A DNA stretch of 64,000 nucleotides from an uncultured delta proteobacterium (lineage in GTDB: Bacteria > Myxococcota_A > UBA9160 > JAFDET01): contig CAMYLJ010000004.1 of the NCBI GenBank assembly GCA_947259215.1, positions 124,001-188,000 on the forward strand, written 5' to 3'. The position numbers and the translations under genes were made by a program. Under the pieces are notes generated by a model, which saw only the letters and a program-made list of their open reading frames with translations, was not told the origin of the DNA and ran no database searches. Shown here piece after piece: positions 16,541 to 25,186 of the stretch (positions are counted from its first letter, which is position 1; each line of letters starts with the position of its first letter).

Positions 16541-18213
16541 TAGGGCCCGGCGTCGTCTTCGAGGAGAGAGAGGGTCAGGCAGGAGGGGTGCTGCGCGTCG
16601 TGGAGGACGGTCTGCTGGGCCGTGACGCCGCCCTGCGCCCGAGCCGGGTCCTCGCGCGTGTTCGGGTTGCGGTCGAAGCGCGGGAAGTTCGACGAGGACA
16701 CCTCGAGGCGCAGGCGGTCGCCGCGGCGGAGCCGGACACAGGTCGCCCACAGGTCCACCTCCAGCGCGAGCGGGGTGTCGGGCTCGAGCCAGAGCGGCTC
16801 GAGCCCGCCGCCCCGCCAGCGGCAGCGCGCGATGCCCTCGCACAGGTTGCTGGGCTCGCCCCGTGCGGGGATGCGCACGAGCCGCGCCGTGAAGTCCGTG
16901 TCGGGTGCGCTGGAAGCCACGTACAGCCGCGCGCGAACCGGGCCGGCCAGCAGGGCGCCGGCCTCCAGGGGCTCGCCCGTATAGCAGAGCACGTCGTCCC
17001 GGGCCTCCACGCTACGCGGGTCGACGGCGCCGCCGGGGCCGAGCAGCGGGCCGCCCCGGGTGGGAACCGGATCGTCCGGGTCGTAGCTGAAGCGGTCCGG
17101 CGGCTCGTCGCCCGGGGACTGCGGGGAGAGACGCCCGTCGCCCGAGAGCGTGTTGGCGCGGCCGCCGCTGCGCAGGTGCAGCCGCTGCTCCGCCCCCGCA
17201 GTCGGCCAGGCCGGAAGCGCGCGCCACGCGTCGCCCGCCAGCGGATGCACGCGCACCGGGGAGTCGGGCTCGCTGCCGCCCTCGCCCAGCTGGCGATCGA
17301 GGAAGGACAGGATCTCGCGGACCACCACGTGACCGAACCAACGCCGGCGCGGGCTCGCCTCGCGGCGCAGGTAGCGGCCGTGCGTCCACGGGCCCACCAC
17401 GAGGCGCGCGTCGGCGCCGCCCGCCACCAGCGCGGCGTGATCCTCCAGCTGCGGCCCGAGAAACAGGTCGTACCAGCCGGCCAGCAGCAAGCTCGCGGGC
17501 GCCCCGGCCAGCGAGGGTCGGAACGACGACCAGTAGTCGTCCAGGCGCGGGTGATCGAGCCACTCGCGGTACCACGGCCGCTCGCGCACGGCCACGCGGT
17601 CGGCCTCGCGCACGGGGCGGAAGGGAAAGGCCCGCGTGAGGTCGACCTGGCGTTCCGTCAGCCCTTCGCGTTCGCCGACGACGGCGCTCCAGCGGAGCGC
17701 GGTCTCCAGCGAGAAGGCGCCGCCGGGAAAGAAGACGGGGTGCAGGTTCGACGCGCCGAGTCCCGAGATGACCGCCCGCACCGGCTCCGGGGCCGCCGCG
17801 CGCGCCGCCCAGGCGCTGAAGGCGACGTAGGAGAAGCCGGCCAGCGCCACGCGGCCGTCGCACCAGGGCTGCTCCGCCAGCCAGTGGACCGCGCGCTCTC
17901 CGTCCGCGGCCTCGTGCACGAAGGGATGGAAGCGCCCCTCCGACGCGAAGCGGCCGCGCACGTCCTGCACCACCGAGGCGTAGCCGGCCTCGGCACAGAG
18001 CTTGGCCAGCAGGAAGAGGGGCGTGCGCCAGTGGCGTGTGCCGTATGGGGTGCGCAGCAGCAGGGCCGGGCCGCGCTCGCGGCTGCGCGGCCGGAAGACG
18101 CGCGTCGCCAGCCGCGTGCCGTCGGGCATCTCCACCCAGAGCGTCTCGTCGCTGGTGGTGGTGCGGCGCGGGGGCAGGTCGAGCAGCGGCCGGACGAGCG
18201 AGAGCAGGTTCAA
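16540..18213 (-). CDS. CocE/NonD-family hydrolase (X-Pro dipeptidyl-peptidase-like)
   Basis: This is a 557-residue hydrolase. The N-terminal part is an alpha/beta hydrolase: MPDGTRLATRVFRP, LLLRTPYGT, VVQDVRGRFASEG, and nucleophile elbow LAGFSYVAFSAW in place of the usual GGSYGG. The C-terminal beta jelly roll carries PDTDFTARLVRI and GDRLRLEVSSSNFPRFDRN, as in cocaine esterase and X-Pro dipeptidases. The TTG at 18213 overlaps the stop of the upstream gene (CTTGA), so the genes are coupled; a slightly later start is possible. Substrate is unknown. It ends a minus-strand operon with Ino1 and the CDP-alcohol transferase. Confidence 0.87.
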   Translation of the reverse strand: MNLLSLVRPLLDLPPRRTTTSDETLWVEMPDGTRLATRVFRPRSRERGPALLLRTPYGTRHWRTPLFLLAKLCAEAGYASVVQDVRGRFASEGRFHPFVHEAADGERAVHWLAEQPWCDGRVALAGFSYVAFSAWAARAAAPEPVRAVISGLGASNLHPVFFPGGAFSLETALRWSAVVGEREGLTERQVDLTRAFPFRPVREADRVAVRERPWYREWLDHPRLDDYWSSFRPSLAGAPASLLLAGWYDLFLGPQLEDHAALVAGGADARLVVGPWTHGRYLRREASPRRRWFGHVVVREILSFLDRQLGEGGSEPDSPVRVHPLAGDAWRALPAWPTAGAEQRLHLRSGGRANTLSGDGRLSPQSPGDEPPDRFSYDPDDPVPTRGGPLLGPGGAVDPRSVEARDDVLCYTGEPLEAGALLAGPVRARLYVASSAPDTDFTARLVRIPARGEPSNLCEGIARCRWRGGGLEPLWLEPDTPLALEVDLWATCVRLRRGDRLRLEVSSSNFPRFDRNPNTREDPARAQGGVTAQQTVLHDAQHPSCLTLSLLEDDAGP

Positions 18214-19511
18214 GCGGCGGCCACTTCGGAGCGGATGCGGTAGATCCTCACGCCGGCGAGCAGGTGGGTGCCCACGGCCAGGTAGGCCAGCACGATCTCG
18301 ACGTAGCCGGTCACGCCGGCGACGAGGGCCAGGAAGAGCCGCCCGTCGCGACCGAGCAGCAGCCAGCGCACCCGGCCTTCGCGCTCGTCGGCGTAGCGGT
18401 GACCGAACTGCGCCGCGTACTTCTCCTTCACCAGCATGGACAGGCTGCTGCCGGCGACGGCGCCGAAGCCCACCGCGATGGCCGACGCCCCGGCGCCCAT
18501 GAGCCAGGCGTAGAGGGTCATGCCGCCGAAGAGCACGGCGTCGCCCACGCGGTCGAGGAAGGCGTCGTACACCCCGCTGAAGGGCGAATCCTGGTAGCGG
18601 ATCCGGGCCAGCTCGCCGTCCACGCCGTCGAGCACCGAGGCAGTCTGGGCCAGCATGCCCCCGGTCACCGCGTGACCCATGGCGAAGGAGAGGCCTGCGG
18701 CCAGGGTGCCCAGGAACGACGCCACCGTCAGCTGCCACGGCTTCACGTTGCGCAAGAGCAGCCGCTCGGTGATGCGGCGGGAGATGGGACGGTTCACGTA
18801 GCGGGCCACCACGCCGTCGGAGACGCCGACGGCGCCCGCCAGCACCTTGCGCCGCGCCATCGCGGTGTCGGCTTCGGCGCGCAGCTGATGCCACAGCTCC
18901 GCCACGGGCCACGGCGCCACCGGCTCGCGTCCGGCCAGGGTCGAGAGCGCCCGCGGCAGGGCGCGGCCGTCCATCTTCTCCTCGTCGAAGATGCGTCCGA
19001 AGGCGGGGGTGACCAGGGCCAGCCCGGCCAGCACCGCGTCGGCGCCCACCAGGGCGTCGGCGCACATGCGCAGGGGCGCGTCGTCGCCGCCGCCCACCCA
19101 CAGCGCTACCCGCGGCGCGCCCTCGTGGGAGGCCAGCGCGTCCGGACGGAAGTCCACGGCGGCCCGGGCGCTGGCCGCGCCGCGGGTGTCCTCGACGAAG
19201 CGCACGATCAGGCGCCGGTCGTAGTGACAGTCGGCGCGCACCACGAAGAAGGCGTCGTCGTCCTTGATGGCCACGGCCAGGCTGTCGCTGGTGCGCACCT
19301 TGGCGCGCCGGCAGGGGCCGGACGCGAGCGCCTCGCGGATCTTCTGGGCTTCGTCGGGATCCCCCGCCACCACGAACTCGCGGACGCCGGCGCGCAGGAA
19401 CGCCAGGACCGTGCGCTCGTACGGGCGCAGGGTGAATATCGGGGTGTGCGGGACGGGAGTCCGACCCTCAGCGATCAGGACGCAGCGACGTCGGCTAGCG
19501 GGCTCCGCCAT
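18210..19511 (-). CDS. CDP-alcohol phosphatidyltransferase with degenerate nucleotidyltransferase domain
   Basis: This is a 433-residue two-domain protein shaped like the fused inositol-1-phosphate cytidylyltransferase/DIPP synthases. The C-terminal half (about 240-433) is a membrane CDP-alcohol transferase: DGVDGELAR is the first metal-binding motif, and SGVYDAFLD supplies the last two Asp, with Ser where the motif usually has Gly. The linker SRRITERLLL also matches those fusions. The N-terminal half has the fold's REFVVAGDPDEA and FFVVRADCHYD, but the nucleotide-binding GxGxR...KP signature is missing (it reads LIAEGRTPVPHTPIF). It therefore may not make CDP-inositol itself. It follows ino1 with a 17-base overlap. 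Confidence 0.82.
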   Translation of the reverse strand: MAEPASRRRCVLIAEGRTPVPHTPIFTLRPYERTVLAFLRAGVREFVVAGDPDEAQKIREALASGPCRRAKVRTSDSLAVAIKDDDAFFVVRADCHYDRRLIVRFVEDTRGAASARAAVDFRPDALASHEGAPRVALWVGGGDDAPLRMCADALVGADAVLAGLALVTPAFGRIFDEEKMDGRALPRALSTLAGREPVAPWPVAELWHQLRAEADTAMARRKVLAGAVGVSDGVVARYVNRPISRRITERLLLRNVKPWQLTVASFLGTLAAGLSFAMGHAVTGGMLAQTASVLDGVDGELARIRYQDSPFSGVYDAFLDRVGDAVLFGGMTLYAWLMGAGASAIAVGFGAVAGSSLSMLVKEKYAAQFGHRYADEREGRVRWLLLGRDGRLFLALVAGVTGYVEIVLAYLAVGTHLLAGVRIYRIRSEVAAA

Positions 19512-20628
19512 TGGCGAGGAACTCTTCGATCCTCCGCGCGGCCTCGACGTCGGGCATCTGCACGGGCGGGTGCTTCATCGTGTACGCGGAGATGGGGAGC
19601 ATGGGACCCGCCAGTCCTCGGTCGCGCGCGACCTGCACGTAGCGGATCACGTCGATCACGATCCCGGCTGAATTGGGTGAATCCTGGACGGACAGGCGCG
19701 CCTCCAGCTCGATCGGCGCGCCGCCGAAGCCCTTGCCCTCGATGCGGAGGAAGCAGAGCTTGTTGTCCTTCTGCCAGGGCACGTAGTCGCTGGGGCCGAT
19801 GTGGATGTTGTCGGCGCCGATGTCGTAGGGGATCTGCGACGTCACGGCCTCGGTCTTGCTGATCTTCTTGGACGCCAGCCGCTCGCGGGCCAGCATGTTC
19901 AGGAAGTCCGTGTTGCCGCCGGTGTTGAGCTGGTAGCTCCGGTCGAGCTTGACGCCGCGGTCCACGAAGAGCCGGGAGATGATCCGATGCAGGATCGTCG
20001 CGCCCACCTGGCTCTTGATGTCGTCGCCCGCGCACGGGATGCCCGCGGCGCGGAAGCGCTCGCCCCACTGGGGGTCGGACACGATGAAGACCGGTACGCA
20101 GTTGATGAAGGACACGCCGGTGGCGAGGCACGCCTCGGCGTACGCCTGCACGGCCTTCGAGGAGCCGACCGGCAGGTAGGAAACCAGCACGTCGGCCTGC
20201 GTCTCCTCGAGCACCCGGGCCACGTCCACCGGCTTGTCGTCGGCGACGCGGAACGACTTGTCGGCGGGGTAGTCGGCCATGTGCTCGGCCACACCGTCGT
20301 GCACCGGGCCCATCTGCACCACCACCTCGCTCTTGGAGATGGAGTCGGAGATGGCCTTGGTGCAGTTCGGCTCCGCGAAGGCGGCCTCGTGCAGCGGGTG
20401 CCCCACCTTGCGGCAGTCGATGTCGAAGGCGGCGACCACCTCGACGTCTGCCGGGCGGTAGCCGCCCATCTCCAGGTGCATCAGCCCCCACGCCTCCTGG
20501 GCCTCCGCCGGCACGTGCCGGTAGTGGTCGATCCCCTGGAGCAGGGAGCTCGCACAGTTGCCCAACCCGGCGATTGCCACGCGCACGCGGCGCTCACCCC
20601 CGGCCTGATCGGTGCTGTCACGGGTCAT
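19495..20628 (-). CDS. ino1: Inositol-3-phosphate synthase
   Basis: This 377-residue enzyme makes L-myo-inositol-1(3)-phosphate from glucose-6-phosphate with NAD. It shows the actinobacterial/archaeal type features: AIAGLGNCASSLLQGI, VEVVAAFDIDCRKVG, ADVLVSYLPVGSSKA, INCVPVFIVSDP, GDDIKSQVGATI, and the catalytic Lys region LNTGGNTDFLNM followed by SKKISKTEAV. Known relatives start inositol lipid, mycothiol or di-inositol-phosphate synthesis. The adjacent CDP-alcohol transferase suggests that the product here is incorporated into an inositol phospholipid or phosphodiester. The gene lies 34 bases after the DUF6178-type gene. Confidence 0.93.
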   Translation of the reverse strand: MTRDSTDQAGGERRVRVAIAGLGNCASSLLQGIDHYRHVPAEAQEAWGLMHLEMGGYRPADVEVVAAFDIDCRKVGHPLHEAAFAEPNCTKAISDSISKSEVVVQMGPVHDGVAEHMADYPADKSFRVADDKPVDVARVLEETQADVLVSYLPVGSSKAVQAYAEACLATGVSFINCVPVFIVSDPQWGERFRAAGIPCAGDDIKSQVGATILHRIISRLFVDRGVKLDRSYQLNTGGNTDFLNMLARERLASKKISKTEAVTSQIPYDIGADNIHIGPSDYVPWQKDNKLCFLRIEGKGFGGAPIELEARLSVQDSPNSAGIVIDVIRYVQVARDRGLAGPMLPISAYTMKHPPVQMPDVEAARRIEEFLANGGAR

Positions 20629-20662
20629 GGGTCGGGAAGCTAACGGTCGGGTGGCGATCCGG

Positions 20663-21811
20663 TCAAGCCAGCTCGGGAGGCTTCTCGCCGCGGAGATTCA
20701 CCCCCACTCGGAACAGGCGCGGAAGCGGCGTACGCCGCAGCACCGCCACCTCCGGCAGGCCGTGCTCGCGGGTCAGGAAGTCCAGGCCCGCGCTGGCGAT
20801 TTCCGCCGCGCGCTGGAGCGCGCCGGGAGTGGACGCCGCGTCTCCCAGGGGCATGCGGTCGGCCACCGCCACCGCGTTGGCCAGGCCCAGGAATCCGTAC
20901 AGGAAGGCCGCTCGCTCGTCCGCGCCGAGCTCGGCGGCGGCCCGGAAGACGCTCAGTCTCGCGTCCGGCGCGACCGGCAGCGAGGGCTGCCAGACGGGCA
21001 GCCGCCAGGCCTCGACGTCCAGCGCGCCGGCCTCCGCGGGCAACGCCGCCAGCCGTTCCGGCGCCTCCCAGGCGTAGATCGCGATCGCCTCCTGGCGCGG
21101 CGGAAAGCCCAGGTCCTGGAGCCGGCCGGTCCGCCAGCGCTCGGCCCAGACCGCGTTCTCCGCCTGCGACTCCCAGGTCACGGCCTGGAGCAGGCGGAAG
21201 TAGAGCCAGTAGTCGTCCCGGAAGAGGGCGTCCAGCAGCTGGGACACGTCGGCCAGGTCGTCGTCCTCGCGGTGGGCGCGGTAGTAGAACTGGCCCTCCA
21301 GGGTCTGGGCTCCGGACGGGGCGCTCCAGTCCTCGGCGTCGTCGCCCGCGGGCTTCAGCCACACCTCGATCCGCGCGCGCAGCTCGAGGGCCAGGAGCTC
21401 CGGGTCGAGGGCGCGGGCCGCCCGCAGGAGCGTCGGCTGCCCGGCCTCCGCCAGGGCGCCGAGCCACAGATCGAGCGCGTCCCGCGCCGGCTCGTCGCCG
21501 TGCCAGGCGTCGAGGTCGAAACAGGCGACCAGCTGGTCCGCGGTCGCGTGCTCGAGGATCCAGGCGGCGTCCTCCACGCCGAGCCCCGTGACGCTGAAGC
21601 AGAGCTCCGCCTCCGGCAGGCGCGGCACCAGCGCCTCGGGGGCGGGCGCCAGCCCGATCAGCTCGCCGCGCCGGCTCGCGGGCGAGGTGCACACGAGGGC
21701 GACCTGATCCTCCAGCGACAGCTCGGCCAGCGCGGCGCGCGCCGCCTTGCGATCGGCGCCGGCCAGGTCGAGGATGCGCCGGGCCTGGGGAGGGAGGCTG
21801 GGGACCGCCAT
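20663..21811 (-). CDS. DUF6178-type protein
   Basis: This is a 382-residue soluble protein without signal or membrane segments, rich in acidic residues and Trp/Tyr (RDDYWLYFRLLQAVTWESQ, LGFPPRQEAIAIYAWEAP). The pattern, including an early LSLEDQVALV and a late FLYGFLGLANAVAVADR, is what I associate with DUF6178, found mainly in Deltaproteobacteria-type genomes. Function is unknown. It heads the minus-strand group with ino1 and the transferase, so an accessory role in that pathway is conceivable but unproven. Confidence 0.68.
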   Translation of the reverse strand: MAVPSLPPQARRILDLAGADRKAARAALAELSLEDQVALVCTSPASRRGELIGLAPAPEALVPRLPEAELCFSVTGLGVEDAAWILEHATADQLVACFDLDAWHGDEPARDALDLWLGALAEAGQPTLLRAARALDPELLALELRARIEVWLKPAGDDAEDWSAPSGAQTLEGQFYYRAHREDDDLADVSQLLDALFRDDYWLYFRLLQAVTWESQAENAVWAERWRTGRLQDLGFPPRQEAIAIYAWEAPERLAALPAEAGALDVEAWRLPVWQPSLPVAPDARLSVFRAAAELGADERAAFLYGFLGLANAVAVADRMPLGDAASTPGALQRAAEIASAGLDFLTREHGLPEVAVLRRTPLPRLFRVGVNLRGEKPPELA

Positions 21812-21898
21812 CGGCGGGCGGAAGGTAGCCGATCGTCCGGCGGGTCCGGGCGCGGTGGTATCCTCGGCGCCCGCCTGCCTGCGTGACGGAGGATGGAC

Positions 21899-23359
21899 GT
21901 GCTGCCTCGCCTGTGGTGCTTCGCCGCCGGGCTGCCCCTCGGCGCTCTGCTCGCGCTTGCGGCGGGAGTCCCCAGCCCGGCGCACGCGGCGGCCGGGGCC
22001 GCCGCGGGGGGGCTGGCGCTGGCACTGGCCGGGGCGGTCGTCGCCGCGCGCGCCGGCGCGGATGCCGCCGCCGCGGCCGCGGGCCTCGGCTGGATGGCGG
22101 CGCCCGCCCTGGGCGCGGCGCTCCTCGGGCTGGCCCCGGGGCCGACGGGCCTGGCCGTCGCCTGCAGCGTCGTCAGCGCCGTGGCGCTTTTCTCCGCCCT
22201 GCGTCGGCCGCCGCCGTTGGGGGAGACGCCGCTCGCGGGCGCCGTGTTGGGGCTCGTGGCCGGAGCCGTGGGTCTGACGGCCGCGTCGGGAACCGTGGCG
22301 GCGATCGGGGCGACCCAGCCGGCGCTGGGCGAGGGCACCGCCGCGGCCATCTACGATCTCGACGCGCAGGTGAAGACGCGACCGCTCGCCCGCTGCGCCC
22401 CGGAGCCGGCCGGGATCGAGGTGCTTCTCGATCAAGGCGCCCACCCCGCCCTCTCGCCGGCGGACCCGCGCATCTGGTTCGACGCGGCCGACGAGAACGG
22501 CCGCCGCCAGATCCACAGCCTCGATCCCGAAACGGGGGAGGTCGTGTGCTGGACCTGCGGCGAGCCCGGCAACAACCGGCGGCCCTCGCCGGGCCATGGC
22601 GGCTACCGGCTCGTCTTCGACAGCGATCGCTTCGCGAGCTGGCGCGCGCCCGCGGAGACCGAGCTCTCGCTGCTCGCGATCACGCGCGGCCGGGTGCGGC
22701 GCCCGTCCCGGCGGCTGACCTTCGAGCCCGGCCCGGACGATCACGCGATCTTCGGGCCACGCGACGCGTCGCTGGTGTGGTCGCGGGGCCGCGGCGGCCG
22801 CTTCGATGTGGTCTCCGCCGGCTTTCGCAGCGGTCACGGCGCGCTGATGCTCGCCCGGCCGAGCGTGGTGGCGGCGGGCGGCGCCGCCTGGGTCGCGCCG
22901 CTCGGATGGTCGGCCGATGCCCGCGCCCTGGCGCTCGGGCGCGGCGGGCTGGAGGGCGCGACCCGAGGCGAGCTGCTGGACCCCGCCACCGGGCGTCTCA
23001 CCTCGCTGGCGGCCACCCGCGGCGTGGCGTTCTCGGCCGACGGGGGCCGCACCGCGGCGGTCGCGCCCGCCTCGGGCGCCGGCGTGCCGGGCTGGCTCGG
23101 CTTCGCGGCCGTGCCCCTGACGCGCGCGCTCGGTCTTGCGGGTCCGAGCGGCCGCGGCAGCGTCCTCGTGACGGGCGACACGGGCGCCGAGCTCGTCCCG
23201 GTGGTCCTTGGCGCCGCGGGGGACTGGGGTGCGCCCACGGGCGTGGCGCTCGCCCCCGACGGCGCAAGCGTCGTGATCGGCCAGCGGCGGCGGAGCGACG
23301 GACGCGTCGAGGAGCGGCTCGTTCGCGTGACCCTGGCCTGCGAGTTCGGGGTACGCTGA
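21899..23359 (+). CDS. Membrane protein with C-terminal TolB-like propeller segment
   Basis: The protein has about 486 residues. The first 150 are strongly hydrophobic with four or five Ala/Gly/Leu-rich helices. The rest is soluble and contains repeats of the kind PRIWFDAADENGRRQIHSLDPETG, YRLVFDSDRFASW and GVAFSADGGRTAAVAP, as in TolB/PD40 propellers. A CWTCGEPGNNRRPSPG motif could bind a metal or form a disulfide. GGAGG at 21888-21892 abuts ATG 21893 but is six bases from GTG 21899, so the GTG is the better start. Function is unknown; a surface or periplasmic sensing or binding role is guessed from the architecture. Confidence 0.7.
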   Translation: MLPRLWCFAAGLPLGALLALAAGVPSPAHAAAGAAAGGLALALAGAVVAARAGADAAAAAAGLGWMAAPALGAALLGLAPGPTGLAVACSVVSAVALFSALRRPPPLGETPLAGAVLGLVAGAVGLTAASGTVAAIGATQPALGEGTAAAIYDLDAQVKTRPLARCAPEPAGIEVLLDQGAHPALSPADPRIWFDAADENGRRQIHSLDPETGEVVCWTCGEPGNNRRPSPGHGGYRLVFDSDRFASWRAPAETELSLLAITRGRVRRPSRRLTFEPGPDDHAIFGPRDASLVWSRGRGGRFDVVSAGFRSGHGALMLARPSVVAAGGAAWVAPLGWSADARALALGRGGLEGATRGELLDPATGRLTSLAATRGVAFSADGGRTAAVAPASGAGVPGWLGFAAVPLTRALGLAGPSGRGSVLVTGDTGAELVPVVLGAAGDWGAPTGVALAPDGASVVIGQRRRSDGRVEERLVRVTLACEFGVR

Positions 23360-23373
23360 CCCGCGAGGTGCTC

Positions 23374-24528
23374 GTGCGATCGCGTTCCTGGATCCTGCTC
23401 CTGCTCGCCGGCGCCGTGCTCGCACCCGCCGCGCGGGCGGCCGACGGCCTGGTGGCCGAGCTGGCCTTTCTCGCGCCCGAGAGCACGGATGGGCTGAACC
23501 GGGTCTTCCTCGACCTGGCTCCGGAGGGCAATCGCCGCGCCTTCCGGGTGCTGCTCGATACCGGCGCGGGGGCGTCGGTCTTCTCGCCGCTGGCGGCCCG
23601 CGAGAACGGCGTGCGCGTGCGCCGCGTGAAGTCGACGCCCTACCGGCGCAAGACGATCCTGGGCCGAGATCTCCATTTCTGGGTCGACACGAGCTCGAGT
23701 GACAGTGGGACGCGCATGGGCTGGGCGTACGGACTTCTCGGCGGCAACATGCTCGAGGAGTTCGTGTTCGAGATCGACTTTCCCGGGCGGCGCGTCCGCT
23801 TCTTCGATCCCCGCACGGTCGAGGTACCCGAGGCGGCCAGCGCCGAAGACGAGGTGGTGCTGCCGTTGCGGGTGGACGGCAAGCGCCCGAGCACCGTCGT
23901 GCGGGTCAACGGCGTGGAGACGCCGGTCCTGCTGGACACCGGTGCGCCACACGGGATCATCCTGTCGGGCGAGACGGCCAAGCAGGCCGGCGTCGAGTCG
24001 AGGGATGTCGACTGGGCGGGAGGCTCGATGATCCTCGGGCCCGTGGACTTGCGCGGGGGCGAGGCCGACGTGGGATTCGGAGCCCTCGTGCTCGACGGCG
24101 CGCCCGCCTTCGTGGCGCCGAAGGGTCTCTACAACTGGGCGGGCTCGAGCAACTCGCTGGTCGGCTACGGCCTCATGTCCGAGTTCGTGGTGCGCTTCGA
24201 CTACCGGCGCGGGCGCATGTGGCTGAAGCGCGTGCCCGGCTCCCGGCGCACGCTCTACGGGGGCGACTGGGCGCTCTTCCAGCAGCACGGGGTGCTGCTG
24301 GCGCCGCGGCCCGGAGCGCCCGGCGAGTGGGTGGTGGTGCACGCGCGCGCGGACACCGTGGCGGCCCGGCGCGGCGCGGCGCGGGGGGACATCGTTCCGG
24401 GTGGGACGACGGCCGAGGCAGCGATCGAGGCGTTGAGCTCTGCGACGGAGTTGATCCTGCGCCGTCCGCGCGCGGATGGCTGGGAGGACGTGACCTTGCC
24501 GGCGCCCGAGCCCGGCAGCGAATCCTGA
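23374..24528 (+). CDS. Exported retropepsin-like aspartyl protease with two DTGA motifs
   Basis: This is a 384-residue protein with a signal peptide (SWILLLLAGAVLAPAARA). Two aspartyl protease motifs are visible: VLLDTGAGASVFSP near 60 and VLLDTGAPHGIILSG near 190, each followed by the flap/hydrophobic-Gly pattern (GLLGGNMLEEF; LVGYGLMSEFVVRFDY). The last 70 residues look like a degenerate PDZ domain (AARRGAARGDIVPGGTTAEAA). The GTG at 23374 has GAGG five bases upstream; GTG 23368 is possible. It follows the propeller protein by 14 bases, probably in one operon, and should act in the periplasm. Confidence 0.8.
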   Translation: MRSRSWILLLLAGAVLAPAARAADGLVAELAFLAPESTDGLNRVFLDLAPEGNRRAFRVLLDTGAGASVFSPLAARENGVRVRRVKSTPYRRKTILGRDLHFWVDTSSSDSGTRMGWAYGLLGGNMLEEFVFEIDFPGRRVRFFDPRTVEVPEAASAEDEVVLPLRVDGKRPSTVVRVNGVETPVLLDTGAPHGIILSGETAKQAGVESRDVDWAGGSMILGPVDLRGGEADVGFGALVLDGAPAFVAPKGLYNWAGSSNSLVGYGLMSEFVVRFDYRRGRMWLKRVPGSRRTLYGGDWALFQQHGVLLAPRPGAPGEWVVVHARADTVAARRGAARGDIVPGGTTAEAAIEALSSATELILRRPRADGWEDVTLPAPEPGSES

Positions 24529-24541
24529 GCGACCCGCCCGC

Positions 24542-24547
24542 TATCTT
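24542..24547 (+). promoter_or_regulatory. -10-like box six bases before the NUDIX start
   Basis: TATCTT ends six bases before GTG 24554 and there is no Shine-Dalgarno between, so transcription should start at or next to the start codon (leaderless). Confidence 0.45.
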
Positions 24548-24553
24548 CGGGGC

Positions 24554-25177
24554 GTGCCGGATCTCGACCGCATCCGCCGCGCCTTGGACGAGCACGATCC
24601 CGAGCTGAAGCATGCGCCTCGCCGGGCCGGCGTGGCCGTGGTGCTGCGGCCCACGGACGCGGGTCCCGACGTGCTGTTGATCGAGCGGGCAGAGCACCCG
24701 CAGGATCCCTGGTCGGGTCACATGGCCTTCCCGGGCGGCCGCGTCGACCCCGGCGATCCCGGGCCGCGCGCGGCGGCCGAGCGCGAGACCTCGGAGGAGG
24801 TGGGCGTGGACCTCGCGCCTGCGGAGCTCCTGGGCCAGCTCGACGACCTGGAAGGGCGCCACGCCGGGCGACCGGCCGGGCTCGTGATCTCGGCGTTCGT
24901 CTACCGCCTGGACGAGCCGCCGCCGCTCACGCCCAACCACGAGGTGCGCGAGGCCCTGTGGGTACCGCTGCGCGATCTCCGCGATCCCGAGCGCCAGATC
25001 GACTACCGCTCGCCCCGCTACGGCGAGGGCATGCCGGCGTTTCCCGGCATCGTGGTGGGGCACCCGGAGCGCCACGTGGTCTGGGGCCTCACCTACCGTT
25101 TCCTGGAGGGGCTGCTCGAGCTGGTGGGTGCGCCCCTGCCGGACCGCTGGGGACGGCTGCGCGAGCTGCGCGAGTAG
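24554..25177 (+). CDS. NUDIX hydrolase, CoA-diphosphatase type
   Basis: This is a 207-residue NUDIX enzyme. The Nudix box is present as GGRVDPGDPGPRAAAERETSEEVG, written here as its core RETSEEVG preceded by the invariant Gly. The leading motif RAEHPQDPWSGHMAFPGG matches the CoA-pyrophosphatase (NudL/YeaB) subgroup, where a longer form of this stretch is the UPF0035 signature. Those enzymes cleave CoA and acyl-CoA to phosphopantetheine and 3',5'-ADP. The GTG start lacks a ribosome-binding site, but TATCTT stands six bases upstream. Confidence is high for family and moderate for substrate. Confidence 0.88.
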   Translation: MPDLDRIRRALDEHDPELKHAPRRAGVAVVLRPTDAGPDVLLIERAEHPQDPWSGHMAFPGGRVDPGDPGPRAAAERETSEEVGVDLAPAELLGQLDDLEGRHAGRPAGLVISAFVYRLDEPPPLTPNHEVREALWVPLRDLRDPERQIDYRSPRYGEGMPAFPGIVVGHPERHVVWGLTYRFLEGLLELVGAPLPDRWGRLRELRE

Positions 25178-25186
25178 GGCGCGCGC

